From contig CM052355.1 in NCBI GenBank assembly GCA_028551475.1, forward strand, positions 2,356,001 through 2,420,000: DNA of 64,000 nucleotides, given 5' to 3'. Source of the stretch: Casuarina equisetifolia (Eukaryota > Streptophyta > Magnoliopsida > Fagales > Casuarinaceae). Shown piece after piece: positions 11,360-20,449 of this stretch. The position numbers were made by a program, and so were the translations under genes. The notes below the pieces were generated by a model that saw only the letters and a program-made list of their open reading frames with translations, did no database searches and had not been told where the DNA came from. The stretch's first letter is position 1. Each line of letters opens with the position of its first letter.

Positions 11360-12371
11360 ATGAATTTTGTTGGTGCATTTTAACGTTCCCTGTGATTGGT
11401 TACCTGTCCGTGTTGCGGCTCTTTGTTGCCCTAATTTCTGTTTGGTCGTATTGGTGGACTGTTCTCCCTCTGTCTTTTCCATGGAAACAGAGGATAAGTC
11501 TTGTCTAGTATGGTCCAAGTTTTCTATTTCCGTATCCCGTTTGTGAAAGTTTTGCTTATCTAAAAATAAAAGTGTGTGCTTACTATCAATTAAACTATGT
11601 CTTGGAATTTCTCAAAGCCCAAGAGCTTTACGTATGGTAGAGTAGATACCCGGACAAGAAGATGCTAAGTAAATGGTAACTATGCAAAGATTGGGCCGCA
11701 CCCGACGCGTAAGGCTTCAGATTTTAAAGGCCGACTTAGCACACAGGCCTGATAGGTTTCACAAGTGCATTGAATTTGAGGCCTCGTAAAAAGTTGGGGG
11801 CTTAGGACAATTGTCATAAAAAGTGGGTGATAGTTTCAATTTTCAGCATTCTTTTGTGTAGATAATTGAAGAATTTAAAGACACGGTATCCTCAACAAAT
11901 CCCACCATAAAGAAAAAGAACCATAGATCATATATGTTTCACCGAGTTGTAATTGTAGATAGATATTACTAGAACATTTTTAGCCTCCATAAGGACCCTT
12001 TCTCCATGGATGCCAAGTGCAAAGTGGTTAATCAAGAAAACCACCTTTAGTAGGCAAATTGGTGGGTCATTCATAAATTCTCAATGGCAATATGCCGGAA
12101 CTGAACCATTTATAAATTTAGAAACGATTCTTGCATATTTCATGCAGCACTCAACATGTAAATATTAATATAAAAAAAATATCTCGGTGTGCATGAAATT
12201 AGATCTATTCTCATGATCTTCCGATGCCTTCCCAAAAACAAAAGAAAGGAAAAAAAAAATCCCCACATTTACTATAAGATAATTTTTAACAGATCTTTTG
12301 GGTAAAACCTCTTCAAGCTTCCACCAAACGTGGGCACCGGACAAGACAAACACACGCGTGCGGCGTTGTCG
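11360..12371. other. Intergenic between convergent B3 and CSE genes
   Basis: The first 320 bp is the shared B3 downstream flank (see 657-980). About 11700-11860 matches the non-coding block at 2600-2700 and 5730-5800. The rest, including the probable 3' end of CSE, shows no gene. Confidence 0.5.
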
Positions 12372-13334
12372 TTAACTATCTCTGGATCCATACCTCTCGG
12401 CCCTGGCGTCAATCCACTCCCTCATATCCCTTAACACGAGATCGGCGTTCTCGTCCGGCTCCCCTTGTATCAACGAGTGGTACATCCCCTCGTAAAGCTT
12501 CAAGCTCTTGTCTTCACTGCTCGCCTTCTCGTACAGCAGCTTCGAAGACGTCGGACATGTCACCCCATCGGAAGTTCCGTGCACTGTCAAAAACGGCGCC
12601 GTCACCTTCCCGAAATTATCCTGTATGTACTGGCAAACCCTCGCCAGCTCTCTCATGGTCCCCACTCTAGGCTTTCCCGTGTACCTCCTCGGATTCGACG
12701 CTATGATCTTCAGCTTCTCCGGGTCCTTAATCGCCTTCCCGACCATCTTATTGTCCGGCATGGCCGCCCAAGTGTCAGCGATTCCGAACAGCATGCCGTA
12801 CATGAACAACCGTACCTTACTGGGCTTCATGTTCTCCGGCATGACGAAGAGCGGGGCGGAGAAGATTAGGCCCGTCCACGTGTTCGGCTCCGACTGGAGG
12901 TACATGAGCATAGTGGCAGCCCCACCCATTGACTCGCCGAACAGGAAGGCGGGGAGGTCTCTATAGGGTTCGCTGCGACGGACGTGCAGGAAAAAAGACA
13001 ACGACGTGGCGGCGACCTTCTCCATGTCGCCGAGGTAGCAGCGGAGGCCGTCGGATCGGCCGTGGCCCAACAGATCGGCGGCGAAGACGGCATATCCCCA
13101 GGTCGCGAAGTTTATACAGATCTTCTGGAAGAGCCAGCCGGTGTCGGAGCCGTAGCCGTGGGACATGTAGACCGTGCCCTTTACGTTGTCGCGATCCAAC
13201 GGAAGGAAGCTCTGCGTGAAGAGCTTGCCGTTGGGAGTGTCAAAGTAGGACTGGGTGTTGCGCACGCCTTGAGAGCTGTAGTACTCCTCTTCAGGCATGT
13301 CACCCCAGAAGTTGGGGGGCGTCTCCGACGGCAT
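12372..13334 (-). CDS. CSE: Caffeoylshikimate esterase (monoacylglycerol-lipase-like), 320 aa, intronless
   Basis: An alpha/beta hydrolase whose family cleaves caffeoyl shikimate to caffeate in the monolignol route to lignin; relatives also show lysophospholipase or monoacylglycerol lipase activity. The protein starts MPSETPPNFWGDMPEEEYY and is close to Arabidopsis CSE/LysoPL2 along its whole length, as recalled from that family. The catalytic triad is visible: Ser135 in GESMGG, Asp256 in HGTSDGV and His286 in GMYHSLIQGEP. The oxyanion-side motif is HGYGSD at about residues 59-64. There is no signal peptide and it is expected in the cytosol. The frame stays open further upstream to 13475, but that extension has no ATG, and a TATA box lies inside it (13407-13413), so 13334 is the start. 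A decayed body copy (1682-2335) and a promoter copy (18244-18498) lie nearby. Confidence 0.93.
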   Translation of the reverse strand: MPSETPPNFWGDMPEEEYYSSQGVRNTQSYFDTPNGKLFTQSFLPLDRDNVKGTVYMSHGYGSDTGWLFQKICINFATWGYAVFAADLLGHGRSDGLRCYLGDMEKVAATSLSFFLHVRRSEPYRDLPAFLFGESMGGAATMLMYLQSEPNTWTGLIFSAPLFVMPENMKPSKVRLFMYGMLFGIADTWAAMPDNKMVGKAIKDPEKLKIIASNPRRYTGKPRVGTMRELARVCQYIQDNFGKVTAPFLTVHGTSDGVTCPTSSKLLYEKASSEDKSLKLYEGMYHSLIQGEPDENADLVLRDMREWIDARAERYGSRDS

Positions 13335-13404
13335 GGCTTCGAACGTCCCGGTTGCTTGCTTGTATCTAGTTTCCCAACGGGCTAGTGGCGCCGGCGAAGG
13401 TGGT

Positions 13405-13415
13405 TGTATATAAGA
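13405..13415 (-). promoter_or_regulatory. TATA box of CSE
   Basis: CTTATATAC on the minus strand, about 72 bp upstream of the CSE start codon. This leaves room for a leader of roughly 40 nt. The same element with similar spacing survives in the duplicated promoter fragment at about 18327-18335. The sequence is nearly palindromic, so the box itself does not prove direction; the adjacent gene does. Confidence 0.6.
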
Positions 13416-13439
13416 GTTGGGTGGGCAATCAGTGGGCCC

Positions 13440-14520
13440 GCCGGAGTAGGTGAGTTCTGGGAGTTGGTGGACCAACAGACTGTTCCCAAATACTTTTTTG
13501 CCTTACGTGGGGTCCGCCACTAAGCGGTTGGTGCATTGGATTATTTCAGATGATAGTTGGCTGGATGCGGTTGGGTTTACTGACCCTCGACCGTGTCAGC
13601 TCCTTATTGCTTGTTTTGTGTTCTGTGGAGCGGCCGGATCATGCATTCCAAGGGGCTCAGGTGCAGCTGATCATTTCTTGTTTTATTAGTGGGGATTCTG
13701 TCCACCCACCGGCTGGAGCCACGTGGCTTTCAAAGGTAACCACATCCTGCTTATCCTAATCACGCACGGCTGATTGGACCATAGATTAAGCCGGGATAAG
13801 CGGTTTTTACTTTTTATATTTGTAATTCTTCTTTTTAGAAGGAAATTGAGGAGAGAAGAAATTTCTTCTTCTTTTTGTTCATACGCTTGCTTTTGATCTT
13901 TATGATTTGTTTAAGGAACTTATTTTTGTTCTTTTATTTTTAAATAAACGACAAAGATGCAATGAAGAAACATTTTAAATATATACACTTCTTTATATTA
14001 ACTTATTAAAATATGTTGGGACCTAGTGAGCAATAATGGACCAGTGGGTTTGTTTTGGGACATTTCATAAATGTGAATTGGATCACATTGGACGGTGTTG
14101 CAATTGATTTGGATTAGGACCATGTATTTTGCCGGCCATTCTAATTTATTCAATCGAACACAAGCCCCAAGTCATAAAAATGGCCTGGAATCAACTTCTA
14201 TAAAGATTGAGGTTCAGAAGGAAAACTCGAGTTACGAGCTCTTTAATAGCCCTCTCGAGCAGTCCTCACAACCAGCTCCCCCCCGCAACTGCTGCGCTAG
14301 TCATCAAATATCACCTTCAGCACGACTTACTGTATTCTTGCGGCTCGTATGAAAATGGACGTATGGAAAAGAAGGCTCCTTCAGGCGAGCCTTTGCTCCA
14401 TTAATTACTTTAGTTTCCAATTTTTTCTAGCCATTCTTGAAATCTTCATGAAAAATGCGTAAGTCTTAATTCTATTTATGAAAGATCCACAACTTAAGAC
14501 ATGCAGCTCCGGCACCATTG
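13440..14520. other. CSE upstream region and duplicated spacer
   Basis: About 13440-13690 is the distal CSE promoter. About 13688-13770 matches 17075-17160 (phrase CCACCGGCTGGAGCCACGTGG, which includes a CACGTG G-box). About 14345-14460 matches 17265-17380 (phrase AAGAAGGCTCCTT). No independent gene is seen. Confidence 0.6.
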
Positions 14521-14885
14521 CAGCAGCCATCATAATGTCACATGGTTGAGAACACAGGTCAATTTGGTGACTTTAAAGAGATTGTAAAACATTTGCTGCA
14601 TGCCAATAGTTAGCTATTCAAACATAACTCCAGATATAAGAACTTTTATATCCCATGAAATTCAGTGTATACTTTCATATAATATTAATTTTGAATTAAG
14701 ATCTAACTTGGTCAATGAAGCAAATTGCTATGTCAATTGTGTAAAAAATTGAAAACATTGCGTAAAAAGAAACTATATAGTAAAATGAGAGCATGAACAC
14801 TCCATAACTTCCATGCATTTTTTGCTAGATCAGCCACCACACCCACAAATGAGATATAGCCAGAAGCACAAACTTTAAAAACGGT
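14520..14885 (-). repeat. Duplicated non-coding block R, inverted copy
   Basis: Reverse complement of the block ends seen at 3700-3860, 6420-6540 and 9520-9720. It is directly paralogous to 17440-17760 in the same orientation. It contains no gene and forms the left shoulder of the first head-to-head B3 pair. Confidence 0.65.
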
Positions 14886-15112
14886 GATAGAGAGGGCTTC
14901 TAACAATTTATCCAAGGCAATTGCCTCATACATCAAACTCCTGATTTTTTTGAAATCGATGGCATTATTTTATTTTGAAAAACAAAACTATCACCAATTT
15001 AAAAGACACTATCAGGTCATGGAGGATTTACAACATAGATATGTAACTGATCACCTGGAAACAGAAATTGAGAACCTCATGATGCACCAACAAACTTCAT
15101 TCAAGGTCAGTC

Positions 15113-15398
15113 TTAGTCAATTACTTCTCCAGAAAGTGAAAAAAGATCGATCCGAAAGAATCTTTCCCCGGTTCCTCTATTGCACGTGAGCTCACAAAAT
15201 CTGATACACCATTTCGCTAAGTTCTTTGCACTAACAAAACGGTTATACTTTTCGGTAAAGAAACACCTTCCATCACTGGTTTCACCGTGGAAAAGAAGTT
15301 TCTTGGCATTTAGTCCTTCTCCATGTAAAGTTGCACGATGGATTCCGGCAACATGTTGCTTCAAAACATTGGTTTTAACATCGATTGCTGTTTGGGAA
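15113..15398 (-). pseudogene. B3-domain pseudogene, left arm of inverted pair 1
   Basis: On the minus strand this stretch reads as a B3 domain: the QHVAGIHRATLHGEGLNAKKLLF region, then GRCFFTEKYNRFVSAKNL, then the C-terminal FFRIDLFSLSGEVID before a stop at 15113. It has no ATG in frame, the N-terminal strand of the domain is scrambled, and about 36 nt are missing between the LLFH and GETSDG regions. That deletion removes the strand containing the conserved NRWLFQL segment. The 5' end meets the 5' end of the right arm head to head at about 15390. The same 36-nt deletion occurs in the left arm of pair 2. Confidence 0.82.
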
Positions 15399-15679
15399 GA
15401 AATTATCAAAAAATGGCTTGAAAGAATGCTACATTAGGAAACAACATGTTCGCACAATTCTTCGTGCAGCTTTAAATGGAGAAGGACTGAATGCCTTTTT
15501 CAGGACTCTGGCTTGAATCGCTGTTTATTTCAGTTAAATGAAACCAGTAGTAGAAGATTTTTTCTCACTTGAAATTGGAGCCACTTTGTTGGTGCAAAGA
15601 ATTTAAGCAAAAGAAACACTATTTTAGGAGCTCACGTGCAAGAGAGGAACTGGGCTAGATTCTTGCAACTTTAAATGAA
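15385..15679 (+). pseudogene. B3-domain pseudogene, right arm of inverted pair 1
   Basis: Homologous to the open B3 genes from the LFGKKL-equivalent (TTTGGGAAGAAATTATC at about 15390) to about the end of the domain. It is broken by an in-frame stop early (TAG near 15436), a short deletion after the GLNA codons, and a TGA in the middle (near 15650 equivalents of the frame). It lies head to head with 15113-15398. Non-functional as protein. Confidence 0.82.
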
Positions 15680-16560
15680 ACCGCAGTACTCCATGGCTGT
15701 GAAAGTTGATGCCAAGGAGCCAACTAAAGACATGGCCGCGAAAGTTGATGCCATCACCCCTTCAAAAACTGAAAACATTGACCAATATTTTTCATCAATA
15801 ATCTCAAAAATACAAAACAAAGAGACTTGACAAATACAGCAACAGAAGCACTGCTAGGAATTCGGAGATTTTGGGAGATTCGCAATAGGAGTTGCCTAGC
15901 CAGCAAGCACAGTTACCACTTGGATAGTAACATGCACTTAACATAGTTAATTTTTCTACCGCCTAGTTACCATAGAAATAATCCTAAACAGTGTGAAAAG
16001 AAGATCGGCAGTCACTGGTTCGAGTATGAATATAAATTTGACATTTCCACATCGGAACAAAAATACACTCCAGGGCTCCAACAACTTTCACAGAAGAAAA
16101 TTGGGGAAAAATGATCTCGAGTCTCCTAGAATATCAAACAACGAAAACCAGCAAAATTTCCTATACAAGTACTCATATATGGCACGGTGGATTCACCCAA
16201 ATTCACCATTAGAAGATTCATAATACAAATGCCAGGAAATTATCAGTCTTTGTTAAGAAAATGAACTCAAAGAACCCAAACAGCAGGAGGAAGTATAAGA
16301 ACAGAGCAAGGACAAAACAACCAAATCCATGCTCGCATACTACTGTAAATGATCCACTTTCCCCTAAAAACTCTCGACCCACATCTTTTTACCCCTCGAA
16401 CAACAGGGGGAAGACATTTTGAACCAAAATGTAATTCACAAGAAGCCAAACAAAGCCGAAGAACACAGCAAAGCAGAAACGCAACGCCTTCGCAGCTCAA
16501 CAACGAAGCAAAACAAGAAAGGTAGGTTGAGAGGGCCCGAAGGGAACCTGAAATGCTTAC
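15680..16560. other. No gene; probable intron of a leftward transcript
   Basis: I found no coding exon on either strand. If the promoter at 16560-16910 is active leftward, this stretch would be its first intron and beyond. It has several weakly T-rich acceptor candidates on the minus strand but no recognisable protein. Confidence 0.35.
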
Positions 16561-16910
16561 CGGAAACAGCAACAGCGGGCCTTAGGGTTTAGCGAAGTTT
16601 TCGATAAGGAAGGCCGAAACTGCGTAGCAGTAGCAGTAGGTATATATATTAGTAGGTCTGTCTCCCACCTTCTGAGAGTGAGCCAAAGCGTGCTACAAAA
16701 GGGCAAAACGGTCCCTTCAACAAAAGGATCGTGAGGGTTCGTGCGAATCTGGGCTGTCGTCTCACCCGCCTGTTTGTGTTTGTCGTGATGCGGAACACTC
16801 CAGAACCTTTGTGAATTCTGTCGTTCCCAAGTTGTTTGGGCTGGTTGGGTCACCTCTGATTGGGTTTCAAATACTTGGGCCTATGATGGTTGTTAGATGG
16901 GCCTCCTTTC
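16560..16910 (-). promoter_or_regulatory. Orphan housekeeping-type promoter with leader exon
   Basis: Read leftward, the order is three TGGGCY (site II) motifs at 16898-16903, 16876-16881 and 16837-16842, an AATATATATA box at 16641-16650, and a telo-box TAAACCCTAA at 16582-16591. A good 5' splice site, CCG|GTAAGCATTT, follows at 16560. This is the arrangement seen in plant ribosomal protein, translation and snoRNA gene promoters with a short non-coding first exon. No downstream coding exon was found before the B3 pseudogenes, so the gene body may be lost, non-coding or unrecognised. Confidence 0.55.
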
Positions 16911-17074
16911 CTCGTTTGTGTCTATGTCTGTGAATGTCCGACGTCAATTTGTGGACCTTTTGGGTCAAGGCCTAATGGAGTTTTTTTTTTTTTTTTTGGA
17001 TTAATTGGAGTTTGGTGTGCTGAACTAGACGTAGGTAGCTAGAAGCTAATTAAGGATTAGCTTAATCCGTGAGT

Positions 17075-17752
17075 AAGGATTCTGTCCACCCACCGGCTGG
17101 AGCCACGTGGCTTTCAAGAAGTAACCGCATTCTGTTCATCCTAATCGATAGTCACGGCTAAAGTGTGATTGACCCAGCGCAACGGTTGGGTCACGTAAAC
17201 GTAGTGATAAAGCATAACTTGAAAAGAGGGGCCAGAGGGCACAACTTTCTCTATTCTTGTTGCTTATATTTGAAAATGGACAGATGGAGAAGAAGGCTCC
17301 TTTAGGCGAGCCTTTGCCCCATTAATCAATTTAGTTTCCACTTTCTTCTTGTTTGGATTCTTCACGAAGAATGCTTAAGTCTTAATTCCTTCAACTCAAT
17401 TTATGAAAGATCCACAATTTAAGATATGCAGCTTCGACACCATTGCAGTCAGCCATCACCCCCTTAATGTCACATGGCTGAGAACACAGGTCAAATTGGT
17501 GACTTGAAAGAGATTGCAAAACGTTGTTGCATGCCAATAGAACTTTCATATCTCATGAAATTGATTGGTATACTTTCATATCATATTAATTTTGGATTAA
17601 GATCTTACTTGGTCAAAGAAGCAAATTGCTATGTCACTTGTGTCAAAAATTGAAAGTAACATTGCGAAAATAAACTATAGAATACAATGAGAGCATGAAA
17701 CACTCCATACCTTCCATGCATTTTCCTAGATCAGCCACCACACCCACAAATG
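17075..17752. repeat. Second copy of CSE spacer and block R
   Basis: About 17075-17160 matches 13688-13770, 17265-17380 matches 14345-14460, and 17440-17752 matches 14520-14830. Order and orientation are kept, so this is one duplicated segment that lost some internal sequence. No gene is seen. Confidence 0.7.
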
Positions 17753-17955
17753 AGATCAAACAGAAAGATCTTCACCCGATTCTTCCCCTAATCTTTTCCC
17801 GATTCCTCTATTGCACGTAAGCTCGTAAAATTGATAATGTCCTCTCTCGCTTAAGTTCTTTGCACCAACAAAGGGGTTATAGTTTTCGGTGAAGAAAGAT
17901 CTTCCACCACTGGTCTCACCGAGGAAAATAAGTTTCTTTGGGTTCCGGATCAACG
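17752..17955 (-). pseudogene. B3-domain pseudogene, left arm of inverted pair 2
   Basis: The minus strand reads NPKKLIFLGETSGGRSFF and then NPFVGAKNLSERG, with NFYEL-like and RGIGKR elements, which is the central and C-terminal half of a B3 domain. It carries the same loss of about 36 nt between the KKLIF and GETSGG segments as the left arm of pair 1. It is shorter at the N-terminal side and its C-terminus is shifted out of frame. Confidence 0.8.
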
Positions 17956-18235
17956 ACTGTTTGGGAAGAAATTGTCAAAAAAATGACTCCAAAAAAATTC
18001 TACAGCACAATCATTTGTGCGGCTTTAAATGGAGGAGGACTGAATGCCAAGAAACGTCTTTTCCATGACTCAGGCCTAAATCGCTACTTATTTCAATTAA
18101 GTGAAACCAGTGGTGGAAGATCTTTTCTCACCGGAAGGGAGCCACTTTGTTAGTGCAAAGAATTTAAACAAAGACACTATCTTAAGAGCTCGCGTGTAAC
18201 AGAGGAACCCGGTCAAGATTCTTACAACTTTAAAT
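17953..18235 (+). pseudogene. B3-domain pseudogene, right arm of inverted pair 2
   Basis: Homologous to the open B3 genes: TTTGGGAAGAAATTGTC, then GGCTTTAAATGGAGGAGG, then the GLNRYLFQLSETSGGRSFLTG stretch. It is broken by a deletion near 17980-18010 (loss of part of the IPKQHV segment), another near 18138 (loss of the NW codons) and stops in the last third. It lies head to head with 17752-17955 and directly abuts the CSE promoter fragment. Confidence 0.82.
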
Positions 18236-18243
18236 GGAGCTGA

Positions 18244-18498
18244 AGTTGAGCGCGTCTCCGGCGGCATGATTCGATCGTCCCGGCGGTTTGCTTGTACCGA
18301 ACGGAAGTGGCATCGGCTAAGGTGGTTGTATATAAGGGTTGGGCGGGCAGTTGTGGGTGGGAGGCGGCCATCGGAGTGGGTGAGTCTTGGGAGTTGATGG
18401 ACCGTCCCCAAACCCTTTATCACTTTGTGTGCGGTTGGTGTACTGAATTAGGGCTGACAGATGGTTGGACACCGGCTGGAGCCACGTGAGTCTCACGG
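18244..18498 (-). pseudogene. CSE promoter and start-codon fragment without gene body
   Basis: Matches the intact gene's 5' region (about 13311-13490, plus the GGCTGGAGCCACGTG piece at 13705): a relic start codon at about 18265-18267, the TATATAAG box at about 18328-18335, and the upstream GGTGAGT phrases. The coding body beyond about 8 codons is absent and replaced by the B3 arm. It is a third trace of CSE in the duplicated region. Confidence 0.75.
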
Positions 18499-18499
18499 C

Positions 18500-20350
18500 A
18501 TATGTGTGAGGTAGCCAGAGCTACGGTTGGGTCACCTGGAAAGATAGGCCAATTCGGATGGACTCAAAAATACAAGGGGCCTGGGTTAAAAAAAGATGGA
18601 CATAGATGGGCCAAGGGCCTATGTACTTTTGAGACCCTTATATTGAAGTTGGCTGATTAGCGAGGGATTAGCAGCCAACTGCAAGTGCCTCATGAGTCAT
18701 GACCCACTTGCCTTTCACGATGCTTCTAGCTATGAAAACGTTTTGAGAAAAAAATAAAAATTATTTTTTAAATTTAATATAGGATCAGAACTTAGGTTAA
18801 TTTATTATTCAATGTTAAGTTCTTAAAATATATTTAAAAAATTATTTATGTTACCTTGTTCAACTTTGAACACTCAATATATAAAAGAGTATTGGATAAA
18901 AAATACTGTTAAATATAAAAAATTTCTACTCAACTCATAAGTTAATTTTTTGGTTAAAATTTAGGCCTTCTAATACTTAGTAACAAAAGAGGAGCCAAGC
19001 TAATTTTATTATATATTCTATTTCCTAGTTCTAATCTAAATTTATAAAGATAGTTAAACTCACTAATCTTCATCGTTTTCCTTATAATCCCACAGATCAG
19101 GTTGCAGCTGTCTGTGATCTTTCTATTAGGAATGGAGATCAAGAAAGAGACTTCACGATGATAAACCAAACAAGTTTGAAACTTGAACAATCAATAAACA
19201 TAGGGAAGGAAAATCTTGCAAACAAGGACATGACTCCACCAGGAGAATCTCAGTCAGACAATGCTGTGTCTTTTGACAAGTATCCATCCTGTACAATTTT
19301 CACTATTTTTCTAGGGTACGTTTTCTCTTTAACCTTTCTTTTTCTGTTCTACTTTCTTAAAGCGTCGCTCTAAGTACTAGTCCTGCTACAGGGAACAGTT
19401 CAACAGTGAATTGGCCTTCTTTTTATCGTTGGTTGACAATGGCAATTGAACAATGACAATGTCCACTGGAGTAATCAACTAGTGGCTTCGATCCCTGAAA
19501 GCACTAGTCAACAGGAAGATTCAAACCTATAACAAGAAGATAGATATGTAGGAGTACTATCATTAAGACATATTTCAAGTCTTAGAATCATACAAGCAAC
19601 ATTTTAATTTAAACTAGAACATGGACCAATAATTCAGGAGTAAAGCTTCGTTGATCGACATGATTCTTCAAACAATGCTCAGAACTTTGAAAGCCAACTT
19701 TCACTTGGGTAACTTTGATTGATTGGTCTTAGACCCTTCACCCAAATATTATTTCTCTCCGTTGACTCAATGAATGGACGGTTCTATTGCCTAAAGCTGA
19801 CCACTTACTCATTATTATCTACCTGCTAAAGAGAATCTCCCATGGTGGACCGCATCATTCTGAGATGAAGGTGAAACTAAGGGTTGCATTTGCCTTGAGT
19901 ACTAGCAATCTGTATGCTTAAATGACAGCCTCGGAAAAGAACCGGCACGGAGGGCCACGTTATACAGCATTAGCATAGAGTTGAATTGAAAGGGCTGACT
20001 CATGCATCATGCATCTGAGCTGTCTTTTCGTGATTTAGCATTCGTTTGTCTCCCATACTATTGAGAAAATGTTTCCAGTTCACCTGGGAATCCCACAAGG
20101 AGATCAATGCCATTTTTTGGGATCACATGACTCCTCTATTTCTTATTTTCTGCATATCTTGATGAAAGTACAGCTCTTGCCTGCCAACAAATTTGTGCCT
20201 TTTTCTCTATGGCTCCAAGGACTGGTCTGGCTGTCTTAAACGCTCTCTAAATTAACCCGAGGATCCTGGAAGCAGATAAAAAGAGAACAAAGGGAGATAT
20301 AGCCTCTATTGTAAGTCGTAACTCCTAACTAGTAGTCTAGTAACATGAAT
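18500..20350. other. Intergenic, no gene seen
   Basis: AT-rich, with scattered short open frames that lack protein-like composition. Nothing on either strand is recognisable as a gene. Confidence 0.5.
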
Positions 20351-20355
20351 AGGTA

Positions 20356-20446
20356 ACTTTGTTGGGGAGGATATTTATTGAAAAGATTAGCATGGCCCTG
20401 TACAAGGATGATATTACAAATTGAGAAATTGTCTTAAATTTTTGTC
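20356..20446 (+). pseudogene. U6 snRNA pseudogene
   Basis: The segment AAAAGATTAGCATGGCCCTG followed by TACAAGGATGATATTACAAA and TTGAGAAATTGTCTTAAATTTTT follows plant U6 snRNA from the ACAGAGA-adjacent GATTAGCATGGCCCC block through the internal stem-loop to the 3' AAATTTTT end, with many substitutions. The 5' stem-loop is mostly lost, the AGAGA element is mutated, and no upstream TCCCACATCG element is present, so it should be inactive. Confidence 0.82.
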
Positions 20447-20449
20447 ATC

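Noticed and set aside
12465..12966. Plus-strand frames opposite the CSE gene
   Set aside because: They are antisense shadows of the CSE coding sequence.
13335..13475. A longer CSE protein starting at 13475
   Set aside because: The extension has no ATG and contains the TATA box; the family's N-terminus begins at the ATG at 13334.
15790..15830. A C/D-box snoRNA on the minus strand downstream of the orphan promoter
   Set aside because: A TTGATGA C-box-like motif is present but no CTGA D box lies at a suitable distance.
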